DNA of 51,021 bases from Pleurocapsales cyanobacterium LEGE 10410 (GTDB taxonomy: Bacteria; Cyanobacteriota; Cyanobacteriia; Cyanobacteriales; Xenococcaceae), in contig JADEXJ010000029.1 in the NCBI GenBank assembly GCA_015207195.1, positions 1-51,021 of the forward strand, in the 5' to 3' direction. Made by a program: the position numbers and the translations under genes. This document shows positions 14,769-22,413 of this stretch, piece after piece. The notes under the pieces were generated by a model. The model did not search any database and was not told where the DNA came from. It was given only the letters and a program-made list of their open reading frames with translations. Each line of letters opens with the position of its first letter. Positions within the stretch are counted from its first letter, which is position 1.

Positions 14769-15887
14769 ATGAACTCAGGAATCGATTTACAAGGAAGTTT
14801 TATCCAAACTCTACAAGACTTTGGGCTATCGCTTGGTCTAGCCAAAGCTATTTGGCTACCGTTGCCGATGTTGTTGATGATTATTGGCGCAACTGTAGGA
14901 GTTTTGGTAGTAGTTTGGCTGGAGCGTAAAATCTCTGCTGCTGCTCAACAGCGAGTTGGACCGGAATATGCAGGTCCGTTAGGTGTTTTGCAACCAGTCG
15001 CCGACGGGATTAAGTTGGTCTTCAAGGAAGATGTGATCCCTGCCAAAGCCGATCCCTGGCTATTTACGATGGGACCCGTGTTGGTAGTAGTCCCCGTATT
15101 TTTGTCTTACTTAATTGTACCTTTTGGACAAAACTTGGTAATTACGGATATTAACATTGGGATTTTTATCTGGATTGCTTTGGCTAGTATTGCTCCAATC
15201 GGCTTATTGATGGCTGGTTACGCTTCTAATAACAAATATGCCTTGCTTGGTGGTTTGAGAGCAGCAGCCCAGTCGATCAGTTATGAAATTCCTTTGGCTC
15301 TATCGGTACTGGCGATCGTGATGATGTCTAACAGCCTCAGTACGGTAGATATTGTCGAACAGCAAGCAGGCTATGGTATTTTAGGCTGGAACATCTGGAG
15401 ACAACCTGTAGGGTTTATCATCTTCTGGATTGCAGCTTTAGCCGAGTGCGAGCGTTTACCCTTCGATTTACCCGAAGCAGAAGAAGAATTAGTTGCAGGT
15501 TATCAAACAGAATATTCTGGGATGAAGTTTGCTCTGTTTTATTTGGGGTCTTACGTTAACTTAGTATTATCGGCATTAGTTTTTGCTGTTCTATATTTAG
15601 GTGGGTGGGAATTTTTTGTTCCTCTAGATCGTTTGGCAGATTGGCTCGGTGTTGCCGACACTACCCCCTGGCTACAGGTACTGACTGGTTCTTTGGGCAT
15701 TCTAATGACTCTAATTAAGGCTTACTTCCTGGTCTTCATTGCTATCTTGTTGCGTTGGACTGTACCCCGCGTTCGGATCGACCAACTATTAGACTTAGGT
15801 TGGAAGTTTTTATTACCCGTCTCTTTAGCCAACCTGCTAATTACGGCTGCTTTAAAATTGACTTTCCCTATAGCATTTGGGGGCTAA
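14769..15887 (+). CDS. ndhA: NAD(P)H-quinone oxidoreductase subunit 1 (NdhA)
   Basis: This 372-residue polytopic subunit belongs to the membrane arm of cyanobacterial NDH-1, next to the quinone chamber. It has about eight hydrophobic helices. Conserved segments include [20 protein letters not shown] near residue 50, [13 protein letters not shown], the GWNIWRQP loop, and [20 protein letters not shown] near 225, which lines the quinone channel. Length is as expected. It is first of the ndhA-I-G-E cluster, with ndhI 41 bases downstream. The complex serves respiration, cyclic electron flow and CO2 uptake at the thylakoid. Confidence 0.97.
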   Translation: MNSGIDLQGSFIQTLQDFGLSLGLAKAIWLPLPMLLMIIGATVGVLVVVWLERKISAAAQQRVGPEYAGPLGVLQPVADGIKLVFKEDVIPAKADPWLFTMGPVLVVVPVFLSYLIVPFGQNLVITDINIGIFIWIALASIAPIGLLMAGYASNNKYALLGGLRAAAQSISYEIPLALSVLAIVMMSNSLSTVDIVEQQAGYGILGWNIWRQPVGFIIFWIAALAECERLPFDLPEAEEELVAGYQTEYSGMKFALFYLGSYVNLVLSALVFAVLYLGGWEFFVPLDRLADWLGVADTTPWLQVLTGSLGILMTLIKAYFLVFIAILLRWTVPRVRIDQLLDLGWKFLLPVSLANLLITAALKLTFPIAFGG

Positions 15888-15928
15888 ATCAAGCCAAAAT
15901 ATCTCAATAAAACCAAGACGCAAAAATT

Positions 15929-16546
15929 ATGTTTAATATTCTCAAACAAGTACAAGACTATGCCAAAGAAAGCTGGCAAGCAGCGAAGTATATTGGTCAA
16001 GGACTTTCTGTCACTTTCGACCATATGCAGCGTCGTCCCGTAACGGTTCAATATCCCTACGAAAAATTAATTCCTTCCGAACGCTATCGCGGTAGAATTC
16101 ACTTTGAGTTTGACAAGTGTATCGCCTGCGAGGTTTGTGTTCGCGTCTGCCCGATTAACCTACCCGTAGTTGATTGGGAATTTGACAGAACAGCCAAGAA
16201 GAAAAAGCTCAATCACTATAGTATTGACTTTGGGGTCTGCATTTTCTGTGGTAACTGCGTCGAATATTGCCCAACAAACTGTCTTTCGATGACTGAAGAA
16301 TATGAGTTGGCTTCTTATGACCGCCACGAACTCAACTACGATAACGTCGCTTTGGGACGTTTGCCCTACAAAGTTACCCAAGATCCTATGGTTACGCCAC
16401 TTAAAGAGTTTGCTTACTTACCTGAAGGTGTAACCGATCCTCATGATTTGCCTAGCGGATCGCAGCGTGCTGGTAAACGCCCAGAGGAAATTTTAGAAGA
16501 AATTGAAGCTGCCAAACCCAAAGAAGAAGCAGCCAGCGAAAGCTAA
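15929..16546 (+). CDS. ndhI: NAD(P)H-quinone oxidoreductase subunit I (NdhI), 2[4Fe-4S]
   Basis: This 205-residue peripheral subunit carries two [4Fe-4S] clusters that pass electrons (in NDH-1, from ferredoxin) towards plastoquinone. Ligand sets are [12 protein letters not shown] (Cys64, 67, 70, 74) and [12 protein letters not shown] (Cys104, 107, 110, 114). An amphipathic N-terminus ([20 protein letters not shown]) fits membrane docking. The last 30 residues are a charged Glu/Lys/Ala tail. The second cluster gene of ndhAIGE; ndhG follows after 47 bases with its own ribosome-binding site. Confidence 0.97.
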   Translation: MFNILKQVQDYAKESWQAAKYIGQGLSVTFDHMQRRPVTVQYPYEKLIPSERYRGRIHFEFDKCIACEVCVRVCPINLPVVDWEFDRTAKKKKLNHYSIDFGVCIFCGNCVEYCPTNCLSMTEEYELASYDRHELNYDNVALGRLPYKVTQDPMVTPLKEFAYLPEGVTDPHDLPSGSQRAGKRPEEILEEIEAAKPKEEAASES

Positions 16547-16581
16547 AGCTATTGTCTTTGATTAATCAAATAACATTTATA

Positions 16582-16587
16582 GAGGAG
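16582..16587 (+). promoter_or_regulatory. Ribosome-binding site setting the ndhG start
   Basis: GAGGAG lies six bases before a GTG codon at 16594. A TTG at 16552 would add 14 non-conserved residues and has no such site, so the GTG is taken as the start of ndhG. Confidence 0.75.
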
Positions 16588-16593
16588 AAAAAA

Positions 16594-17214
16594 GTGAATT
16601 TAGCTGAAGGAGTGCAGATAGTTTCTTTTGGCATTTTGGCGGTGATGATGCTGGGAGCAGCTTTGGGGGTTGTCCTACTCTCCAAGATTGTTCATTCCGC
16701 TTTTTTGCTAGCAGGAGTATTTATTAGTATTGCTGGTTTATACATTCTGCTCAACGCTGATTTTGTGGCTGCTGCACAAGTTCTGATTTACGTAGGGGCA
16801 GTGAATGTACTGATTCTATTCGCTATTATGCTGGTAAATAAACAAGAAGACTATGTTGAACTTCCTGGTCGTCTAATACGTAAAATAGCAACTGCGGTAG
16901 TTTGTTTTGGCTTGTTTGCTTTGTTGGGAACTATGGTTCTGGCAACTCCTTGGTCGCTAGATACTACCTCTCCTGCGGTAATTGACAACACAATTATAGC
17001 TTTGGGCGAACATTTCTTTAGTGATTATCTATTACCTTTTGAGTTAGCTTCGGTATTGCTTTTAATGGCAATGGTAGGAGCAATTATTTTAGCGCGTCGC
17101 GATCTGATTCCTGAAACTATAGTCACCGAAGAAACTGTAACCACTAGCCTTACTCTGCCCGAACGTCCTCGTGAATTGGCTACGTTAGGTGGAGATGGTG
17201 ACCAGCAAAATTAG
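16594..17214 (+). CDS. ndhG: NAD(P)H-quinone oxidoreductase subunit 6 (NdhG)
   Basis: The membrane subunit has 206 residues from GTG, opening as MNLAEGVQIVSFGILA, the usual family start. Five hydrophobic helices are visible; the third includes FVAAAQVLIYVGAVNVLILF, the conserved core of NuoJ/NdhG proteins with the pi-bulge helix. Charged residues dominate only the last 35 residues. It takes part in coupling quinone reduction to proton movement. Third in ndhAIGE; a 61-base gap precedes ndhE. Confidence 0.95.
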   Translation: MNLAEGVQIVSFGILAVMMLGAALGVVLLSKIVHSAFLLAGVFISIAGLYILLNADFVAAAQVLIYVGAVNVLILFAIMLVNKQEDYVELPGRLIRKIATAVVCFGLFALLGTMVLATPWSLDTTSPAVIDNTIIALGEHFFSDYLLPFELASVLLLMAMVGAIILARRDLIPETIVTEETVTTSLTLPERPRELATLGGDGDQQN

Positions 17215-17275
17215 TACTATTACTCTATAGAAGTAAGCAGTAATTAGTAACAAGTAATGAAGGAGTAGAACTTAA

Positions 17276-17581
17276 GTGCAATTAGAATACTTTCTGCTAT
17301 TAGCAGCAGCATTGTTTTGTATTGGTATTTATGGATTGATCACTAGCCGTAATGCAGTGCGGGTTTTGATGTCGATTGAATTGATGCTCAATGCAGTAAA
17401 TCTAAATTTGGTAGGATTTTCCAATTATTTAGACCCTAGTGACATCAAAGGTCAGGTATTTACAGTGTTTGTAATTACCGTAGCAGCAGCAGAAGCAGCA
17501 GTTGGTTTGGCAATTGTTTTAGCTATTTACCGCAACCGCGACACCATTGACATGGAGCAGTTTAATCTACTCAAGTGGTAG
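17276..17581 (+). CDS. ndhE: NAD(P)H-quinone oxidoreductase subunit 4L (NdhE)
   Basis: The 101-residue NuoK-type subunit has three transmembrane helices and the two conserved buried glutamates of the family, in [12 protein letters not shown] (helix 2) and [10 protein letters not shown] (helix 3), which take part in proton transfer. It starts at GTG, with GAAGGAGTAG upstream as a ribosome-binding site. Last gene of the cluster, followed by a hairpin 46 bases after the stop. Confidence 0.96.
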   Translation: MQLEYFLLLAAALFCIGIYGLITSRNAVRVLMSIELMLNAVNLNLVGFSNYLDPSDIKGQVFTVFVITVAAAEAAVGLAIVLAIYRNRDTIDMEQFNLLKW

Positions 17582-17627
17582 CAAATCGCTCGATCATTGT
17601 GGTTTGAATTTACCTTGATAGACTAAA

Positions 17628-17649
17628 AAGCCGAGATCACTCTCGGCTT
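17628..17649 (+). terminator. Hairpin terminator after ndhE
   Basis: AAGCCGAGA pairs with TCTCGGCTT around TCAC: nine pairs with a GC-rich centre, 46 bases beyond the ndhE stop and before an unrelated gene. A-rich sequence precedes it, and the downstream side (ATTACTAGG) is only weakly T-rich, so it is a likely rather than a classic terminator. Confidence 0.7.
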
Positions 17650-17821
17650 ATTACTAGGTATTAATTAATCTTGCTCAAAGCAACTATTTTTGCCTTCGAT
17701 TCTGGCAAGCTGGCTCAAAAATAGCTTTAAACAGCTCTGGCTTAATTGACTTAAAATACAATTTAAGTTCTCAAAGAATGTAACATAGTTCCAGTAACAA
17801 CCCAAAACATCTAGGCTAGCT

Positions 17822-18685
17822 ATGTCGTCGATTAAAACCAAACAACCAACGCTTAATTTGTCTCCCTCCGCGATTTGGTTGGGGTTAGGGATTTTTTTGA
17901 CCGTGGTTTTTTTCCTAGCACCTATTCTGTGGCAAATAATAACTTCCGTAAAGCTGAATGAAGATATCTCGGCAATTCCTAATGTTTATTTGCCCAACAA
18001 GATTACTTTTAGTCACTATACCGAATTATTTAGCCGTCGCCCTTTTTTACTCTACATTTTCAATAGTGCTTTGGTAGCTAGCATTTCAACTATTTTATGT
18101 CTCGTTTTGGGTTCTCCCGCAGCCTATGTTTTGACGAGAATGAACCTACCAGGAGAAAACATAATTTTAACTGGGGTTTTAATTATTACTTTATTTCCCT
18201 ATGTGTTGCTGTTCTTGGGATTGTTGGAAATTGTCAAAGCTGTTGGTTTGGGTAATAGCTATCTGGCTTTAATTATTCCTTACACTGCCATCAATTTACC
18301 TTTAACCATCTTGGTTATGAGAAGCTTTTTTCAACAACTTCCCAAAGACTTAGAGGATGCTGCCAAAATGGATGGCTATAAAACCGTAGGAATGCTGATA
18401 AATATCGTACTGCCCATGACTCTACCAGCATTGGCAACCACTGGCATCTTGTCCTTCATCTTTGCCTGGAATGAATACATATTTGCCCTAACATTTATTA
18501 CCGAAGAAGCCAAAAAAACTATCCCCGTAGCTACCGCCCAACTAGGAGGCGCAACCTTATTTGATATTCCCTATGGACCGATCGCTGCTGCCACAGTTTT
18601 AGGTACTCTACCCCTAGTAATTCTCGTCTTAATCTTCCAACGTCAGATCGTTCAGGGATTAACCGCAGGGGCAGTTAAAGGTTAA
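17822..18685 (+). CDS. Sugar-type ABC transporter permease (MalG/UgpE family)
   Basis: This 287-residue inner-membrane permease has six predicted helices and the permease signature loop EDAAKMDGYKTVGMLINIVL with LP following (about residues 178-200), which contacts the ATPase. The pattern IFAWNEYIFAL after it is typical of carbohydrate importers of the MalG class; cyanobacterial relatives include GgtD of the glucosylglycerol/sucrose/trehalose system. The partner permease, binding protein and ATPase are not in the window. The gene stands alone with a terminator upstream, so it has its own promoter. Substrate cannot be told. Confidence 0.88.
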   Translation: MSSIKTKQPTLNLSPSAIWLGLGIFLTVVFFLAPILWQIITSVKLNEDISAIPNVYLPNKITFSHYTELFSRRPFLLYIFNSALVASISTILCLVLGSPAAYVLTRMNLPGENIILTGVLIITLFPYVLLFLGLLEIVKAVGLGNSYLALIIPYTAINLPLTILVMRSFFQQLPKDLEDAAKMDGYKTVGMLINIVLPMTLPALATTGILSFIFAWNEYIFALTFITEEAKKTIPVATAQLGGATLFDIPYGPIAAATVLGTLPLVILVLIFQRQIVQGLTAGAVKG

Positions 18686-18808
18686 ACAACCTCTCAACAA
18701 AAACAACTATAAAATTTATGGCGATCGCTATCTATACTTATCAAAAACCCAGAAATAGTTGGTAAGCAAGCTAACCATCTGCGTTTATCTTCTTGATGCA
18801 GTCGCTTA

Positions 18809-18823
18809 TGGGGGAAACCCCCA
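18809..18823. repeat. GGGGG-AAA-CCCCC hairpin in a dispersed-repeat-like stretch
   Basis: TGGGGG-AAA-CCCCCA forms a tight hairpin inside GCTTATGGGGGAAACCCCCA. From memory, this GGGGGAAACCCCC core recurs in cyanobacterial intergenic sequences. A GC-rich run (GCGTCGCGCGCTGCATCGC) follows at about 18844-18864. The 263-base gap holds no gene. Confidence 0.5.
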
Positions 18824-18948
18824 AGACCCCTAAAGGACTAGCTTCGCGTCGCGCGCTGCATCGCTGTGTTCATCTGTGGATTTTCATAACGCAATATTCA
18901 GCAAGCCAAAACATTTTACTAGACACAGGATTAATTAGTTAATTTTTA

Positions 18949-19206
18949 CTAGCCACCACTAACAGGAGGAATCAAAACAACCTCATCGCCATCTCTGAGC
19001 AAAGTATCTGATGCAACAAATTGCAGATTAACTCCAAAACGAGTAACCTCACGCCACTTGGTCAAATTAGGTTTTTGCTCGATTAAAGACTCCAAAACAT
19101 TACCTACGGTAGTCTGGGAAGGAAGCATCATCTCCAATTCAGGGCGATCAAACACTTCCTGGTAGATAGCAAACAATTTAACTTTAACTTTGATATCCTC
19201 TGCCAT
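18949..19206 (-). CDS. moaD: MoaD, sulfur-carrier subunit of molybdopterin synthase
   Basis: The 85-residue ubiquitin-fold protein ends in PPVSGG; the terminal Gly-Gly becomes the thiocarboxylate that gives sulfur to precursor Z in molybdenum-cofactor synthesis. The sequence LFAIYQEVF and the late DGDEVVLIPPVSGG are typical of MoaD rather than ThiS. The gene follows era by 26 bases on the same strand and may be co-transcribed with it. The partner moaE is not in the window. Confidence 0.9.
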   Translation of the reverse strand: MAEDIKVKVKLFAIYQEVFDRPELEMMLPSQTTVGNVLESLIEQKPNLTKWREVTRFGVNLQFVASDTLLRDGDEVVLIPPVSGG

Positions 19207-19232
19207 AAAAGTTGTTAGTTGTTAGTTATTAT

Positions 19233-20177
19233 CTATTCTTCAACCTGATAGCCAAATTCAGCCAGACGTAACTGAGATTGTCGCCATTTAGGTTCGACTT
19301 TGACAAATAATTCTAAATGAACTTTGCCAGAAATTAGCTTCTGAATTTGTTGACGGGCTGCCGTTCCGATAGTTTTTAACATACTACCTTTTTTGCCGAT
19401 AATAATGCCTTTTTGGGAATTACGTTCGATATTAATTGCAGCATAAACTTTAGTTGTTTTAGAAGTTCCCTCAATTTTTTCAATCGTAATTGCCACAGAA
19501 TGAGGGATTTCTTGACGAGTATGCAGTAGAATTTGTTCTCTGATCAACTCAGTCATAATGAAGCGTTCGGGCTGGTCTGTTACTAAATCGGGAGGATAGT
19601 AATATGGACCTGGTTCCAAATTGTCAATCAAAGTCTGCTGAAGATTTTCTGTTCCCGCGCCAGTAGTGGCGGAAAACTTAACCGAAGACCAATTATTGTT
19701 GGCAATTAGATCGGCATAAGTATCGTCAATAAATTGATAATTGCTGGGCTGCAAATCTACTTTATTTAAACTGAGGATTACTGGAGTCTTTATTTTGCTT
19801 AAAATATTGAGAATAAAGCGATCGCCCGTTCCCGCCTCGACGGAACTATCTACGACAAATAAAACCAAATCCACTGACTTGATCGCTGTTTTGGCATTTT
19901 GCACCAATACTTTGCCTAGTTCGTGGTGTGGTTTGTGAATTCCTGGAGTATCGACAAAGATAATTTGAGCTTCGGGAGTAGTCAAAATTCCCTGTAAGCG
20001 GTTGCGAGTGGTTTGGGCAACAGGAGAAGTAATCGCAATTTTTTGCCCGATTAAATGATTCATCAGGGTAGACTTCCCGACATTTGGTCTACCAACAATG
20101 GCTACAAAACCAGACTTAAATCCTTGGGGGGCAAGGGGAATGGTAGTAAGTTGATTATCTAATAATTCTTGATTCAT
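19233..20177 (-). CDS. era: GTPase Era, 16S rRNA/30S assembly factor
   Basis: The protein has 314 residues. The G domain has G1 GRPNVGKST, switch region with T-TRNRLQGI, G3 DTPG (followed by IHKPHHELG, diagnostic for Era), and G4 NKVD. The C-terminal KH domain has GIIIGKKGSMLKTIG, which binds the 3' end of 16S rRNA. Length is slightly above the usual 300 because of an N-terminal leader of about 20 residues. Era acts in late 30S maturation at the membrane periphery. moaD follows 26 bases downstream. Confidence 0.97.
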   Translation of the reverse strand: MNQELLDNQLTTIPLAPQGFKSGFVAIVGRPNVGKSTLMNHLIGQKIAITSPVAQTTRNRLQGILTTPEAQIIFVDTPGIHKPHHELGKVLVQNAKTAIKSVDLVLFVVDSSVEAGTGDRFILNILSKIKTPVILSLNKVDLQPSNYQFIDDTYADLIANNNWSSVKFSATTGAGTENLQQTLIDNLEPGPYYYPPDLVTDQPERFIMTELIREQILLHTRQEIPHSVAITIEKIEGTSKTTKVYAAINIERNSQKGIIIGKKGSMLKTIGTAARQQIQKLISGKVHLELFVKVEPKWRQSQLRLAEFGYQVEE

Positions 20178-20280
20178 AAAATAAGTAGTCAGGAATAGAT
20201 AAATAGTGTTCGATCATTACACGTTCAGCAACACCCTAATTCCCAGTAAGATCTAGCTTAGCAAAATTACCACTGCCAAG

Positions 20281-21399
20281 TTAACAATCCAAAATATCCA
20301 TTACATATTCACCCTGGCTGACACACTGATTGGTAGAAATATCAAAAACTATTCCCTTAGTTTCCGCATAAATATCGATTATTTCTGGAGTTTGCCCTCG
20401 TTTATTAAAGCTAAGAAGTTGATATAGGCGATCGCCTGGATTGACTCTGGTTTCTAGAGGTAATCTGGACTGAACCATTCCGCCAGTAGGGGCATAGTAG
20501 CTGTTGACTTTATTTCGCTGCACTATAGTCATGTCGGCGGTGGTAACTGACTGGGGTAAAGACAGCATTTGCTTATGAGCTAAATAATTTTTAATTCCTG
20601 TTACCCCTTTGGTTACGGAAGTTGGGTTCATTGCCATTCCTGCACCCAACTCTAAAGTCCAAGACTCCACATCAAATTGGATTTCTTTGCCTAAATTAGC
20701 CAATTCTTTCTCTAAAGCCAGCCAAGGTTTTAAGAATGCCTCATCAAAAGCATCACCGTCATACTCGTCCATTAAAACGCCATACTCTAGTAACAAATAT
20801 TTAATACTGTCGATTCTTTCTTTAAAGCCGAAAGTAAAGTCGATCGCCTGATTGCTCGAACTATGAATATCAATCACATAATCGGCATCTAAACATAAAG
20901 ACTGGAGTTGATAACGATATTGCTCACTAATTGGTACGCTACTCGGTTTATTAATGCGCTCAAACTCTTGTTCCCAGGCTTGTTTAATTTTAGCCAGATA
21001 ATTACTTCTAATAACTTCAGGAGAATTTTCTTGTTGAGACTTGGCAAACTCTGCGAGATCTTTTGCCTCTTGTTCATAATCCCAGAAAATCCGATTCCAG
21101 TTTTTACCATCGTAACTATTAAACCTACCCGTAGAAAAGAAATGCGATCGCTGATTGACTCCTAGAGGATTACACACGGGTACTAACCAGATTTCTCCTG
21201 TTAGCTGCGATCGCTCCAAAGTAGTCAAAAATTCAATTAACTGTTGAATCACTCCATTTCCGACAATTTCTCCACCGTGCAAATTTGCCTGAATATAAGC
21301 TTTTTTGCCCGATTCGCCAATAAACTTGTATACCTGTAGGGACAATACGTCACCAGAAGCCAGCTTAAATAAGTCTATGGTCGAGATTTTGGGGATCAT
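20281..21399 (-). CDS. Succinylglutamate desuccinylase/aspartoacylase-family hydrolase
   Basis: This 372-residue zinc hydrolase is of the AstE/AspA branch of the M14-like fold. Zinc ligands are visible as HGGE (His41, Glu44) and DIHSSS (His179). NPLGVNQRSHFF around residue 78 and the ELGAGMAM segment near 255 add support; Glu in ELGAG is the likely catalytic base. The C-terminal 80 residues form the beta-rich cap. The arginine-succinyl pathway is not evident here, so the true substrate, an N-acyl amino acid or related amide, is open. It stands alone between era and a Uma2 gene. Confidence 0.85.
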   Translation of the reverse strand: MIPKISTIDLFKLASGDVLSLQVYKFIGESGKKAYIQANLHGGEIVGNGVIQQLIEFLTTLERSQLTGEIWLVPVCNPLGVNQRSHFFSTGRFNSYDGKNWNRIFWDYEQEAKDLAEFAKSQQENSPEVIRSNYLAKIKQAWEQEFERINKPSSVPISEQYRYQLQSLCLDADYVIDIHSSSNQAIDFTFGFKERIDSIKYLLLEYGVLMDEYDGDAFDEAFLKPWLALEKELANLGKEIQFDVESWTLELGAGMAMNPTSVTKGVTGIKNYLAHKQMLSLPQSVTTADMTIVQRNKVNSYYAPTGGMVQSRLPLETRVNPGDRLYQLLSFNKRGQTPEIIDIYAETKGIVFDISTNQCVSQGEYVMDILDC

Positions 21400-21453
21400 G
21401 ATGGTATCGTAGTGAGTTAATTGGCTAGGATAAGATTAGTAAATTGCTCGTGA

Positions 21454-21474
21454 GTAGGAAGTAGGAAGTAGGAA
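21454..21474. repeat. Tandem heptamer GTAGGAA x3
   Basis: Three perfect copies of GTAGGAA lie at 21454-21460, 21461-21467 and 21468-21474, a one-base variant of the GTAGTAA array at 134-154. They lie between the divergent hydrolase and Uma2 genes. Confidence 0.85.
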
Positions 21475-21582
21475 GTATTGCTATAAATCTATATACAGCA
21501 ATACAGTATAGAAGAAATTTAAGGCATAAGACGGCGATCCTATTCAATTGATATAATCTGAGTAGTCTGTTTTCTAAATTCG

Positions 21583-22155
21583 ATGAGCATCGCCACACAA
21601 CAGCTAACTCTAGAAGAATATCTCAACTACGATCGCAGTAGAGAGCAACACTATGAGCTATCGGCAGGAAATTTAATTGAAATGCCTCCAGAAAGTCCGC
21701 AAAATGCCGAAATTGCCATTAGGCTACTATTGTTTTTTGCTCGATTTGTTGCTCCTCGTCTGTTGCGCTGTAAAGATACTGAAATTGTAGTTAGCGGTAG
21801 TCGCACCACCGTTCGTTTACCCGATTTGATGGTATTGACCGAAGAATTAGCCGATGCCTTATATGGCAATCAACGCAGCACAATTATGTCTGATATGCCT
21901 CCTCCTGCTTTAGTAGTGGAAGTAGTTTCTCCTGGTAAAGTCAATCATGACCGCGACTATCGTTATAAACGCTCGGAGTATGCAGCCAGGGGTATTGCTG
22001 AATATTGGATTGTCGATCCTCTTATTAACAAACTAACAGTCTTGATTCTCAACGAAGGACTTTACGACGAGACTACCTTTACAGGAGAACAAAAGATCAA
22101 CTCTTCGGTTTTTCCGCAACTTCAGCTTACCGCCAAGGAAATTTTTGGGAATTAA
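21583..22155 (+). CDS. Uma2-family (DUF820) putative endonuclease
   Basis: The 190-residue protein has the family landmarks: LTLEEYLNYD at the start, LPDLMVL near residue 85, LVVEVVSPGK near 110 and AEYWIVDP near 143. Together these build the PD-(D/E)xK-like core. Uma2 proteins are greatly expanded in cyanobacteria; their cellular role is not established, though a nuclease activity is predicted. Start at the ATG directly before SIATQQLTL. A second, only distantly similar member lies at 46602-47186. Confidence 0.9.
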   Translation: MSIATQQLTLEEYLNYDRSREQHYELSAGNLIEMPPESPQNAEIAIRLLLFFARFVAPRLLRCKDTEIVVSGSRTTVRLPDLMVLTEELADALYGNQRSTIMSDMPPPALVVEVVSPGKVNHDRDYRYKRSEYAARGIAEYWIVDPLINKLTVLILNEGLYDETTFTGEQKINSSVFPQLQLTAKEIFGN

Positions 22156-22194
22156 GATTGATTCTCTAAAAAAATAATAGACTTTAATTCAGTT

Positions 22195-22374
22195 GTGGTG
22201 AATATATTTCGGGTTATTTATAGCGGACTCATTGGCAATAAATTGATCGCGATCTCAGCTTCGGTATGGTGGCAAACTCAAGATGTAGCTAGATTTGGAT
22301 TGCCAAGCTATAGCAACTATTCTGGCAGAAGATATTATGAAAAATTGACTCAAAAAAAAGGATGTCCCAACTGA
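22195..22374 (+). CDS. Possible small ORF of unknown function
   Basis: GTG at 22195 opens 59 codons to a TGA at 22372. The product has a hydrophobic start (MVNIFRVIYSGLIGNK), a WWQT segment and a basic Tyr-rich end (SYSNYSGRRYYEKL). No clear ribosome-binding site is seen. Its 3' end overlaps the glgP terminator on the other strand, which argues against it. No family recognised. Confidence 0.2.
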   Translation: MVNIFRVIYSGLIGNKLIAISASVWWQTQDVARFGLPSYSNYSGRRYYEKLTQKKGCPN

Positions 22375-22381
22375 GACATCC
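22352..22381 (-). terminator. Rho-independent terminator of glgP
   Basis: Read on the minus strand, GGATGTC pairs with GACATCC around an eight-base loop and is followed at once by eight T residues (A-run at 22352-22359 on the plus strand). It starts 33 bases after the glgP stop. This is the clearest intrinsic terminator in the window. Confidence 0.9.
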
Positions 22382-22413
22382 CAAATCCTATAGCAATTAG
22401 CTTTCACAAGCTT

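Noticed and set aside
16552-16593. Upstream TTG start for ndhG
   Set aside because: Adds 14 non-conserved residues, while GTG at 16594 has GAGGAG at good spacing and gives the family N-terminus.
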